Source: Silene noctiflora (lineage: Eukaryota > Streptophyta > Magnoliopsida > Caryophyllales > Caryophyllaceae). From it: DNA of 22,116 nt. The notes beneath the pieces were generated by a model. That model had not been told where the DNA came from. It was given only the letters and a program-made list of their open reading frames with translations, and ran no database searches. The position numbers and the translations under genes were made by a program. The stretch's first letter is position 1, and each line of letters begins with the position of its first letter. The stretch spans positions 3,617 to 25,732 of the forward strand of contig VHZZ01025385.1 of assembly GCA_009801015.1 (NCBI GenBank), in the 5' to 3' direction. Of this stretch, positions 8,911 through 17,852 are shown in pieces.

Positions 8911-9234
8911 ATGAGAATCCCAGGGTTTTATACTGCAGATAATGTATATCCTATGAGAAGAGACATAGAAGAAGTAAATGGGATTTGGCATAACGTGTTA
9001 AAACGGTTATTCAACCCCTATGTTGGAAATACAATGTCGTTTGATCATTATCAAGGCTTAGTGAGTCCTTATTGATGCAACATTGATATAAGATTTACGA
9101 CTTGTGGAGGAGAAAGTTTGCCCAAGTCTACATGGGATCTCTACAATGAATGTGAGCAAGCATTTGATTACTTCTATAGGACGTCAAGCAACATCAGCAA
9201 CGCCCTTGGCGTTCCTCCTTGGCAACAAGCTTAA
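8911..9234 (+). pseudogene. Unidentified coding remnant, probably retroelement-derived
   Basis: A frame of 107 sense codons runs from the ATG at 8911 (MRIPGFYTADNVYPMRRDIE) to TAA at 9232, broken once by TGA at 9073. Codons after the stop continue sensibly (CNIDIRFTTCGGESLPKSTW, then DLYNECEQAFDYFYRTSS and GVPPWQQA), which argues for a once-real protein. I cannot name the family. It lies 0.9 kb upstream of, and in the same orientation as, the Athila-type pseudogene, so it may be part of that element's coding region. It could also be a separate captured fragment. Confidence 0.45.
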
Positions 9235-10134
9235 ATAGAGAGGAGTTTGGTGGAGTCCTCCATAAAAAACCATTTGTAAATATTCTCTCCCTTAAAATTG
9301 GTATTTATTTTAGTTCAATTTTATTTCATTTAGTTTAATTACATTTGACAATTTTTTGCATGAGAGTATGTGAGCGACGGTGATTTAACTTGTGTTTTGA
9401 TATCAATAGAAGGCAAAAATAAAGTTTGGGGATGTATGGATCCTAAGTGGGAGGAGTTACACCAATCCCCCACTAGCTAGGAAGACTAAGGAACAAGAAA
9501 AATGAATTTTGGAACAAAATCCTTGCGAGCTCACGCAAAAACGAAGAGCTCACGTAAAAACGAAGTAATACAGGCAAGCCCGCACGGATCGATGAAAATC
9601 TGCACGAGCTAATGAAATCCGCACGAATTATGGCCAATTAGCACGAATTGCTCTGATTCTCCCTAGAAAAAAAAGTTCTTAATCGAAAATCCGCACGGAT
9701 TCATGTGAGCCCGAACGAGCTCGACTGGAAACACGAATTTATGCCCGACTTCTTCCCCTTTCTCCTTCATTTTATTTCTTCTTTCACAAACACAATAGTC
9801 CTTCTTCTCTTTACAAACTACACATCTCTCTACAAAAATCCATCAAAACCTCCCTTATTTGTGCAAAATTTCATCTTTTATAGTTTCAAATCAATTATAA
9901 ACCAACTTTTAGCTTTCAAATCATCAAATCACCCAAAAATCAATCTATTCAAATCTAGGGTTTTTCAAAATCGAAAATTTAGGAGTTTTGTAATTGGGTT
10001 TGATTAAAGCTTAATTAATTCATTCATCAAATAAGCTTTGTTAGGCTTCATTAAGGCTATTTTGTTTAGTTTTGTCAAAGATTTGGGTTAATATAAGAGA
10101 TAAAGCTTTAACTTTCATAAAAAAATCAACAATC
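9235..10134 (+). other. Non-coding leader upstream of the Athila-type ORF
   Basis: The stretch is AT-rich, with a TTTGGGGATG at about 9425 and a block of short GCACGA/GCACGG repeats at 9570-9720. A C- and T-rich section with ATTTC/CTTCTTTC runs from about 9745. The short open frame at 9705-10007 has low-complexity F/S/N composition and no recognisable domain, so I do not call it a gene. Confidence 0.5.
9527..9564 (+). repeat. 19-bp tandem repeat, two copies
   Basis: GAGCTCACGCAAAAACGAA at 9527-9545 is followed directly by GAGCTCACGTAAAAACGAA at 9546-9564, differing by one base. It starts the GCACGA-rich leader block. Confidence 0.8.
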
Positions 10135-11658
10135 ATGAGGACTAAGGGAAAGGAAAAGGCATCGGTTGCACAAAAGAGGCGTAAAAGACGATAAGGAAGC
10201 TCTTTAAAAACTCCAAGAGTGGAACAAGAGGCTGAGGAAGTAGTGGTTCCAGCGATTGAACAACTTGATGGCTTCCCGGAGGTAATCTTTGATAGCGATA
10301 ACCATAGAAATACTTTTGCCTCTTTGCTTAGTAAGAAATTTGTGCAAACAAAGTTTGTATGCCAAAATACCTTGACAACCCTAGGAATTAGAGACCAAAC
10401 CCGGTCGTTCTTTGATTCTATGGGCTTGTCAACTATGTTTTAATTGCATGAGCTTACCTACCATTCCTTGACCCTTGAGTTCATTAGTTCAATGAGGTTG
10501 TATACAGTTGAAGGAGTCATTTGGTTACAATTTTGCCTGGAAAATGTGTCGAGAAACATGGCGATGGGTGAATTTGCTAATGTGTTTGGACTTTGGATTG
10601 AACAGGACAAGGTATAAAACTAAAAAGACCCCCGGTTTTGATGTTGCACCCCTTTGGAAAGCTATTTCCGGTAGAGAGCTAGGAAGGTTCAGGAATTGCT
10701 CTTCACTTTATGTCCACCATCCGATTCGGTCATAAGTTATTGTAACCGGTTTATTGCTAATACGATAATTGCTAGAAAGGAGGCGGGAGCTTTTACGGAA
10801 TTAGAACTTGCATACCTTGAATCCTTCTTAAATGTACAAGGATCATTCATACACCTATAATGTGACTTATTTGTTGTTGGATCGTTGGAGTAAAGTGGTT
10901 GGAACCAAAGAGGGAGTCTCACAAATTGTGAATGGTGGCTTAATTACGAGATTGGCAAGGCATTTCAACCCCAATTCAATGAAAACAATGGTTAAACTCC
11001 TATTCCAAGGGATACGCTTATCAATGAGGCCTTGTTATTCGGCCATTATTATTGGTTCAAATATGAGGATGATTCTCAAGAGTTGAGTGGTTAATTAAGG
11101 GTTGCACTTTGATATACTTGTCTTGCAAGGGATTGTCTCACATCGTGCCTAGGCATGATTCAAATGTCATCGTACCTAGCTACATACTTGCTCCGGGCTT
11201 TACCTATTGATGCTCTACCTCTTGGGGACAATGTAGAGCAAGGTTAATCCTCATTCCAAGCGCACCAACCACGAAAATCAACAAAGCCCTCCTCCGATTA
11301 CATTTTCATATCTCCTTACCCTCACCAATACAAGGCCTATGAGCACATCAATCCCAACGTCCAACTCAATGAAGACTATGTTACCGGGTTGTTAATAGAT
11401 TTGCATTTGGGCATGCATAATGATCGAGTCAACAATTACTATTCCCAATACCCACATTTATACCTCTTGGCTCATCAAGGGTTCATTAACTCTCATGGTC
11501 CATTTCCGGTATAGGCACATGAGTTTTTGTTCCCTAACCAAGGACAAGGTAGGGGTGGAGGTGCTCAAATAATGGAGGTGGATAGCTCGGGGGAGGATGT
11601 TAGTGGTGAAGAATATTTTGATGACAAAAACGATGGTGATGAGAGTGAAAATGAGTGA
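10135..11658 (+). pseudogene. Athila-type ORF-1/env-like protein, degenerate
   Basis: The ATG at 10135 opens a basic start (MRTKGKEKASVAQKRRKRR) closed by TAA at 10192. It continues in frame with KFVCQNTLTTLGIRDQTRSF, FFDSMGLSTMF, a TAA at 10441, then LTLEFISSMRLY and FCLENVSRNMAMGEFANVFG. This order recalls the 'Arabidopsis retrotransposon ORF-1' (Athila, PF03078) family. After about 10618 the frame shifts repeatedly: DVAPLWKAISGRELGRF and VHHPIRS, CNRFIANTIIARKEAGAF, VNGGLITRLARHF, DTLINEALLFGHYYWFKYED. From about 11298 a long frame resumes (YIFISPYPHQYKAYEHINPN) with a TAG at 11513 and an acidic tail (SSGEDVSGEEYFDDKN) to TGA at 11656. In Athila elements such ORFs follow pol and are sometimes called env-like; their role is unproven. 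Several stops and shifts make this copy dead. Confidence 0.7.
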
Positions 11659-12370
11659 GAAAGGGATGATAGATCCAATGGTGGACGGTGACTCACATAA
11701 CATCTAGACCTTGGGTAAGTGGTATGTTTACTTCCCTTTCTCTTCTTACACTCATGTTTATTAGTTTGCAATTCATGTAGTTGCATGTTAGAGTCTTTTG
11801 GACTCTTGTTGAGTTTAGCCTTGACAACATGAAACTTTCACCTTAGCAACACCAAGGTGCCATTTTTGCTCCCACAAGCAAAATCCAAAAAGGACAAATT
11901 GCATTCATGGTCACTTGTGACCAAACCTCCTTATTTTTGCAATATAAATAGTGTTTTTTTCGGTTTGGGGAGGTTTGATCATATATAACATAAGCTAATA
12001 TAAATAGCTTTCCAACCAATCGATACCATGCATCACTCTTAGGCTAGTTAGCTTAGATATCATGTAGTTAGTTGCATTTAGATGACTCATATTCCATACA
12101 GAATATTTCATCATGTAGTGTACTCACATTCCATTTAGATCATGCATTGCACTTAGTTATATTTCATTGCATTTCCATTTGCATTTGTTATTTCAATTCC
12201 CCTATTTGAAAAAAGCCAAAAACAAGTATTTCCTTTTTCAAATATCAAAAATACAAAAACATGTTTTTATTTTCATTTGTCATCCTTATTTTGTGTGGGG
12301 ATGGTAACTTATAATACAAAATTCATAAAAATTTGAGATTTTTTGAAAATTTCAAAAATATGTTCTTTAT
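11659..12370 (+). other. AT-rich region downstream of the Athila-type ORF, no gene
   Basis: No coding frame is convincing. The stretch holds short repeats of TTGCATTT/CATTTAGAT and the purine-rich GGTTTGGGGAGG at about 11960-11971, a possible polypurine tract. It is probably the 3' untranslated part of the Athila-type remnant. Confidence 0.4.
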
Positions 12371-12389
12371 TACTGATATAGAACTATAT

Positions 12390-12960
12390 CGATTTGTTTG
12401 TTAATTGTAACGTGTAGAAATATGCAGCGAAATTGTTGTGTATATTGTGTGAATATCGATAAATAGAACATAAAACAAGGGATAGTATTGTGAATCTCGC
12501 CCTAACCTCGCAAGGAAATCACTCGCATCCCTCAAACTCAGCCTCGCAAGGATGAATCCTAAACTAATCTAGCAAGATTAATCGCAATTGTTCGCAAACT
12601 GTAAACTTTTATTAACTCTGAATATAACGCATTAAATAAGGCTACAAACTGTCCTTATTTATACTACTTCGACATCCTACTCTTACTTGAATAATAAGAA
12701 ACTTCCTAAGTTCCTAAACTAACTAGGAAGCATTATTTAATAATTAAGCTAATAAAACCAGATATGTATAAACCTAATAACGCCAGAATTAAGAAATAAC
12801 ATAGTTTTCATAAACTTAATAAATAAATAAAAACTAAAAAAAACAATAATCTAAGTTCTACACGGTTTAAGAACCCGTGTCTTCTACACGGTTTAAGAAA
12901 TCGTGTTTCCAGCTTCTTTTTACTCGTTGCATTTCATGACTTTCTATACTCCTGCGCCAA
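12390..12960 (-). repeat. Possible antisense LTR fragment
   Basis: On the minus strand the region shows a TATA-like TAGTATAAATAAGG (plus position about 12651-12664), followed by a leader-like stretch to ...ATTTCTACACGTTACAATTAACA near 12400. Such an arrangement suits an LTR reading right to left. No primer binding site, target duplication or matching LTR is visible, so this is a suggestion only. No gene is seen. Confidence 0.25.
12857..12906. repeat. Tandem hairpin-forming repeat
   Basis: TTCTACACGGTTTAAGAACC-CGTGT at 12857-12880 is followed by a second copy with AATCGTGT at 12882-12906. Each unit can pair ACACGG with its CCGTGT-type end; the second copy has a mismatch. Confidence 0.6.
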
Positions 12961-13060
12961 TTTCATTGCATTTCTTTCATAAAAATCAAAAACTCATAAA
13001 TATTTCAAATATCCAAAAAAAAATGAAAAAAGCTTTGAAAAAAACAAAAAATATATTAGT

Positions 13061-13069
13061 TTAGAATTA
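13061..13069 (+). repeat. MULE target-site duplication, left
   Basis: TTAGAATTA matches the copy at 14384-14392 exactly; flanking bases differ on both sides, so the duplication is exactly 9 bp. Confidence 0.88.
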
Positions 13070-13157
13070 GGAATAATTAATGGGAATAATTCATACTATA
13101 GGGGGTCTTCTTATATTAATCCAAACAATACATTAACTCATTTTAATCCTTACTATC
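13070..13157 (+). repeat. MULE left terminal inverted repeat
   Basis: The repeat has 88 bp, about 90% identical to the reverse complement of 14296-14383, including the shared block GGGGGTCTTCTTAT. These ends are the transposase-binding sites of Mutator-like elements. Confidence 0.9.
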
Positions 13158-13500
13158 AATACCCTCTTCACTGATTGCACTCGTCCATTTTTTTACCTGC
13201 TAATTCCGGTAATGTTTTTTTATTTATTTAAAAAGTCAGCCTTGCTCCATTTCCTCCTGTTCTTTGTTCTTTCTCCATTAATGGTTATTCCCCTTTTTTT
13301 TTCCCAAATAATCATCTACATCTCATCACTGATTCTCCCCCCAATTGGTATTGGTCTGCCATTTTCTATCTTTGTCATCAACTTTTGGACCAACAAGACA
13401 TTCACATTATCCATGAAAACGGTTCCAAATTAAGAAGACTAAAGCTCATTACGAGCGCACCACCATAATCATCACCAGACAACTGTTTCATACTCCATTA

Positions 13501-13806
13501 TTGAACATCATGTTCAATTCCTCCATCACCCATCGACCAACACCATACTCAACCTCCTCTGCCACGCACAACACCAGGCTCGACGACACCGCTCTCACCA
13601 TCAACACCTCAACCAACAACCGTGTCCAGCTACACAACCACCAAGACGAACTTGTTTCCGTCGTACATCACCTAGCCCAAGTCGCCACACTCCTTCACTC
13701 TGCCTCCTTCAGCACCATGGTTAAACACCACGGTTCCAAGCTCGACTCGGAATTAAAACTCAAGCACAAGTTCTCCTTATTCGATTACAGCGAGCATCAA
13801 TTATAA
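13501..13806 (+). other. Open frame inside the MULE, possible captured fragment
   Basis: The 101-codon frame (MNIMFNSSITHRPTPYSTSS and onward) is rich in S, T, H and N, with an L/H-rich second half (VVHHLAQVATLLHSASF). I recognise no domain. It sits in the GC-richer core of the element, as expected for a host sequence picked up by a Pack-MULE, and either strand could have been the coding one. Continuation after 13806 (ATGGATCACCACAACAACAA...) resembles low-complexity plant coding DNA. Function unknown; it may be a chance frame. Confidence 0.3.
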
Positions 13807-14295
13807 CCACAAGCCATGGATCACCACAACAACAACAACCTGATCGAAACAGCAGCAGCTCCCAATTCGCACCACCTCACTCCCCCTGCTGTCTGTCAGA
13901 CGCGCATCTCCAGCCACCGAGACCGCCTTCGCTTCTAGTTGCGTTGTTGTCGTTTCATCGACCCAACCAAGTTCTGAAGTTGGGTGATTTTTGAAGAGGG
14001 AGTAATGAGGATGGAAAAGACGGTCTTATCCCTTGTGTCATTTTAGTGAAAGTGTCGTTTTATTAGTTGAGGGACGTCGTTTGGTTTGTTTCTGGCAATA
14101 AAAATGCACAAATCAATTTATGTGAGGAAAGATACTATGCAGTAGAAGAAAATGATGAAAATTAATGGCTAAGAAGGAAAAAGGAACTAAGGTGTGTTAT
14201 ACTGTTATGTAGAAGGACAATTCAATTTATTTAACATATGGGTTACCTGTTCTTAAGGTAGTCGGTCAGTTGGGTGCAATATGAGAACAATGTAG

Positions 14296-14383
14296 GATAG
14301 TTGGGATTAAAGTGAGTTAATGTATAGTTTGGATTAACATAAGAAGACCCCCAATAGTATGGATTATTCTCATTAATTAATCC
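14296..14383 (-). repeat. MULE right terminal inverted repeat
   Basis: This is the inverted partner of 13070-13157. The reverse-complement reading differs at about nine positions, mostly single substitutions. Confidence 0.9.
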
Positions 14384-14392
14384 TTAGAATTA
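14384..14392 (+). repeat. MULE target-site duplication, right
   Basis: TTAGAATTA, the partner of 13061-13069, directly abuts the right terminal inverted repeat. Confidence 0.88.
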
Positions 14393-14663
14393 TAGATACT
14401 TAGTGTATGTTTGTTACTCTTCTCACATAGGTACAACACTTCATTAAAGACATGTAAAAAGGAAATTCAGAAAACCTGGGAAATTGATTGTCGTTTTCCA
14501 TGGTTATTAATAAGCCTATTCGTAGCTTTTATTTTTCTTCGTCGAATAAAAATATGATGAAAATCGCAACAAAAAATAAGTTTTCTTACTTAGATTTATC
14601 AATTACTGAGAAATTAAGCAATTGGGAATTTTGGATGCGAATACTTCCAAAACTCGGAGTGTG
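14393..14663 (+). other. AT-rich flank before the LINE remnant
   Basis: No RNA or gene is supported. The short frame at 14488-14676 (SFSMVINKPIRSFYFSSS) has no recognised domain and ends in a stop just before the LINE-like frame; it may be decayed 5' sequence of the LINE. Confidence 0.35.
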
Positions 14664-15235
14664 GGCGAGATTATAGGGTTAGCTCCTTATGATCTTGTTG
14701 CACTGAATATTGAGGTGGATGATGGTGTCTGGCAACAGTATACCAAGCGGAAAGGGCTCGAAGTTATAAATGAGGAGTCATAGCACTTGTTACAGTTTAC
14801 CTATAAGGATGTCAAGGAAGAGGTGGAATACTGAAGAAACTCAGTCTATTGCTTTATCTTGGATGCAAACCCTCCCCTGGATGTTGTTGAAGGCTTCCTC
14901 GGGAGACTCTGGGTAAAGCATAGCATCGACAAGGTAGTGTTTCTTCCTAATGGCATTTTTATTGTTAGATTTATGTCGGAGGAGCATAAGACTATTATCC
15001 TTAAACAGGGACACTTACTTTTTTATAACAAACCACACATCGTCTGAGAATGGAATGAGAGAGTTGAGTTGGTCAAAGAAGATGTAAAGGTGGTTCCAGT
15101 TTGGGGTAGGTACACTGATTGCCTCTAAAGTACTGGAGGAAGTGTTTACCTAAAGTAGCAGAATTGTTGGGGAAATATCTCCGTTGTGATGCTGCAACAA
15201 AGGGGAAAACCAGATTGGGCTTTGTTAGGGTTTGA
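14664..15235 (+). pseudogene. LINE ORF1 remnant with DUF4283 domain
   Basis: One frame gives GEIIGLAPYDLVALNIEVDD, QQYTKRKGLEVINEES-stop, DVKEEVEY-stop and then YCFILDANPPLDVVEGF, DKVVFLPNGIFIVRF, GHLLFYNKPHIV-stop and ELVKEDVKVVPVWGR. A shift near 15120 leads to LKYWRKCLPKVAELLGKYLR and DAATKGKTRLGFVRV. This is the N-terminal half of the plant LINE ORF1/zinc-knuckle protein family that carries DUF4283 (PF14111), an RNA-binding part of L1-type retrotransposons. In relatives the zinc knuckle follows YEWKP, which is not found here. Stops at 14788, 14830 and 15045 plus the frameshift make it dead. Confidence 0.75.
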
Positions 15236-16083
15236 AAAAGTTCTTTAGCAAGTCCAAATATGTCATGGGAAAATTATCTTCCCCGCCTATGTCTTTTCTA
15301 GGTTCCTAATGCCCAACAATGGTGGATGCGTTCGTGGTTTTGTTCCATAGGCGGCTGAAATGTCGGTTTGTTGTGGTCCCACATCCCTAGCACCCCTTGT
15401 ACTAGGTTCGTTGTATAAGATGTTGCATAAGTGTCATGAAATGGCCTAGAAAGAACCTGACTTTATTACATTCTTGTGGTATAAGTGGTCCCCTATGGAC
15501 TTTATCTTGTTGGACAATGTTGTATTTCCTTTACCATAACGCTATTGACACTGAGCTTTTGTCCAAAAACACCCAACATCTTGAGTGTCATATAGTTATG
15601 CTGAATATGCTTAACATAATCAACTCCTCAAAGTCAAAATCAGTGGACAATATCATTGACTTGTTCTTATGTCAAAAATACTCTTTTTGTGTGGTCACCT
15701 AATGTTACCTTATGGAACATAACATGACCAAATCCAAAACCTCTTGGTTGAAACTATACCTGTCCCGTTTGATTAAAATACAATTCACTAATGAAAGAAA
15801 ATATAAAGGACTCGTTGAATCGAATAGAGTATTTTACTATATACACAACACTTGTTCAGGTGGTGAAACAATCCAAGGAGGTGGATCCGTGGATGCTGAC
15901 TCTAGTGTTGTTAGGAATAAGTACGTATGCACATGGACGTAGTCTTGAATCTTGATAGATATGCTTACAGAAAAACTTGTTTAAAGCTTGTGTAAGAGAC
16001 TTGTGGTATGAGAAATGATAAATTTTTAGGGAGATATCAATATTATTACACATTGAGTGCAAAATTAATTACCTTAGTCTTTT
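15236..16083 (+). other. Decayed sequence after the LINE remnant, no clear gene
   Basis: This may be the 3' part of the LINE. Fragments such as TQHLECHIVMLNMLN (frame at 15436-15702) faintly resemble the endonuclease region, where QHLHC-type strings are common, but the similarity is too weak to assign. Short frames at 15712-15942 (plus) and 15856-16062 (minus) have no domain. Confidence 0.3.
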
Positions 16084-16116
16084 CTTTCTTTCTTTTTTTT
16101 TTTTTTTTTTTTTTTT
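16084..16116 (+). repeat. T tract / CTTT microsatellite
   Basis: (CTTT)n is followed by 24 T in a row (16093-16116). It reads as a poly(A) tail only on the minus strand, opposite to the LINE remnant, so it is either a plain microsatellite or the tail of a minus-strand retroposon whose body would lie to the right. Confidence 0.75.
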
Positions 16117-16117
16117 G

Positions 16118-17390
16118 TAAATATCAACTAATTTAGTTGATAAAATATGAAGCATGATACTCATAAGTTATTTCAAATCCGTCTATAGACATTAAAATTA
16201 CTTGTATTTACATTGAAACGACTAAATGCCCCTAGCTAATTGACTCATTTGTTCAAGCCTCGATTCACTAGAAACAATTCATAGTACTTCAAATGACTCC
16301 CTTTACACTTTATAAAACGTAGTTGTTCTTTCAAGTACTAGTTTCACTCATTCATGGACTTTTTGTCTTTATTTTTCCTTATCTTGCCCTTCTTCTCGAA
16401 AACAATGAAAAAATTTCTCCCATTCACTTTCTCTCTAAATTAATCAAATTAGAACCAAATTAATCACTTATGAATCTTATTTCTCACATTAACCAACTAA
16501 TAACTTCCTTATCCATGCATCAATTGTAAGAAATCAAGGAGATGAAATTAACTTGGGGTTAATAAAGTTAGATATATACAAATTAGGGTTGTAGGAAAGG
16601 ATGGCTAGGGTGGTAGAAGAGGCGGAGGTCGGTAGTCAGTCGTGCAGGGAGGAGAGGGAGAGGGGTGGTTGTCGGCAATGAAAGGTGGCGAGAGTGGATG
16701 GTAGTAGGTTGGGTGGGGCGGATCTGGGTGAGCATGGGGTTTGATTACGGTGGGGTCTGGGTGGTTGGCAGTACCCGACGGGTCTGGTCGGCCAGTATGG
16801 CCGGCGGTATGCAGGAGAGTGGCCGATGGAGCAGTGGAGGGAGGGGCGGTGGTTAATGGGAGGGAGGAAGTTGAAAGAGTTGATTAGATTGTAGAAGAGA
16901 TGTTGAAATGTTAGGGGTAAAATGGTCGATTGTGTCCATGATTGAGCATCACCAAGACACCAATGGCACTATTGGGCTAATTTGCCCAATCCTTCGTTAC
17001 ACCTAGAACAATTATTGGTGCTTGACAATTTATATTGTTCACACAAGCGTCAGTTGACTGACTGCTTCACAATGTTTGCTCCTTCGGTGACATGCATCTA
17101 AGTACAAGTTGAAATCAATATCAACATCCATGCTATCGTATCAAGTCAACTATTAAGTATAATATGTACACTTAGGGTGAATTTCAATGAAGGGATTTGG
17201 AGAGAAATGAAATGGAGGGAGGGATCCATTTTCCATCCTCTTAAGGCAAATAACTGGTTAGGTCTTCACAAAATCATTGTCCGTTGCATGTTTTTGATGC
17301 TAATGGCACAGGCAGACTGCAGACCCTGCCTCGCATAGTACAGGAAAAGTCCCCAACTACTGATCCAACAATCTTGCTACTTCTCTGTGT
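16118..17390. other. Non-coding region with a G-rich patch
   Basis: The part 16118-16560 is AT-rich. From 16590 to 16870 the plus strand is strongly G-rich (GGAGAGGGAGAGGGGTGG and similar), then AT-rich again. A short perfect inverted repeat ATTGGGC/GCCCAAT lies at 16971-16990. The frame at 16665-16856 is a by-product of the G-rich composition. No RNA gene is recognised. Confidence 0.4.
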
Positions 17391-17852
17391 TTTCAGCTAT
17401 GCAACAACACACGCTTGAATAACTGAGAACTTGATCGACTAGTTAAAATATGCATTGTGCGAAATTCAAAACCTGTCGCCCTAAGTTTACAAACCTTTAC
17501 TCGTTTTGGCAACCATGAAAAAACACAACCAACATAAAAACCAACATGACTAGAAGTTTTATGCACAATAAGTACCACAGGTGGATACATTTTTTTGACA
17601 CTTTCCAATCTGCTAGAAAGTTAATGTGTCAAACATTAAAGGTTGGCTATTTTTTCCAATTCGCTGCAAGGTTCAAATATACTACACAAACTTGGGAAGA
17701 AAAGAAAATAGATGGGGGAGAGGGGGTATCCCTACATAATGTTTTTGCATCAGGTGTGAACGACAGCTGCAGAATCACAAAACTCCCTCGTACATACAAT
17801 TGCTGATACTCAATTGTCAGCATAATGTGAAGTCTTTAGCCAAAGACAGCAA
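17391..17852 (-). other. Probable 3' UTR and downstream flank of the LIFEGUARD gene
   Basis: This is the sequence downstream of the stop codon on the minus strand. No protein is supported: the short frames at 17393-17608 and 17546-17806 are unrelated to any family I know. I could not fix a polyadenylation site, so how much is transcribed is unknown. Confidence 0.4.

Larger units (their letters stand above)
8911..12370 (+). mobile_element. Athila-type retrotransposon remnant (extent approximate)
   Basis: The element is defined by the ORF-1/env-like pseudogene plus the AT-rich flanks with repeated TTTGGGGA motifs (9425, 11962) and GTGGGGATGG at 12296, which recall the non-coding parts of such elements. 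No gag, RT or integrase of this lineage is in the window, and neither LTR could be delimited. Left and right limits are therefore inferred. Confidence 0.45.
13070..14383. mobile_element. Non-autonomous Mutator-like element (MULE), complete
   Basis: The ends 13070-13157 and 14296-14383 are 88-bp inverted repeats with about 9 mismatches and no gap (outer ends GGAATAATTAATGGGAATAA and, on the complementary strand, GGATTAATTAATGAGAATAA). Each is flanked by a perfect 9-bp direct repeat TTAGAATTA (13061-13069 and 14384-14392). Long terminal inverted repeats plus 9-bp target duplications are diagnostic of the Mutator superfamily. The 1314-bp body has no transposase, so movement would depend on enzyme from elsewhere. 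The perfect duplication suggests a fairly recent insertion. The centre (about 13440-13970) has higher GC than the rest, which fits a captured host fragment (Pack-MULE). Confidence 0.9.

Noticed and set aside
16084..16116. Poly(A) tail of the LINE remnant
   Set aside because: The tract is T on the strand that encodes the LINE, so it has the wrong orientation to be its tail.
16665..16856. Gly/Trp/Val-rich frame
   Set aside because: A product of the G-rich strand; repetitive residues and no start context or homologous motif.
16210..16940. Terminal inverted repeats around the G-rich patch
   Set aside because: Only scattered short matches; no consistent ends and no target duplication.
17160..17245. 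MITE-like end (GAAGGGATTTGGAGAGAAAT and following)
   Set aside because: The text resembles known MITE termini, but no inverted partner was found within 1 kb on either side.
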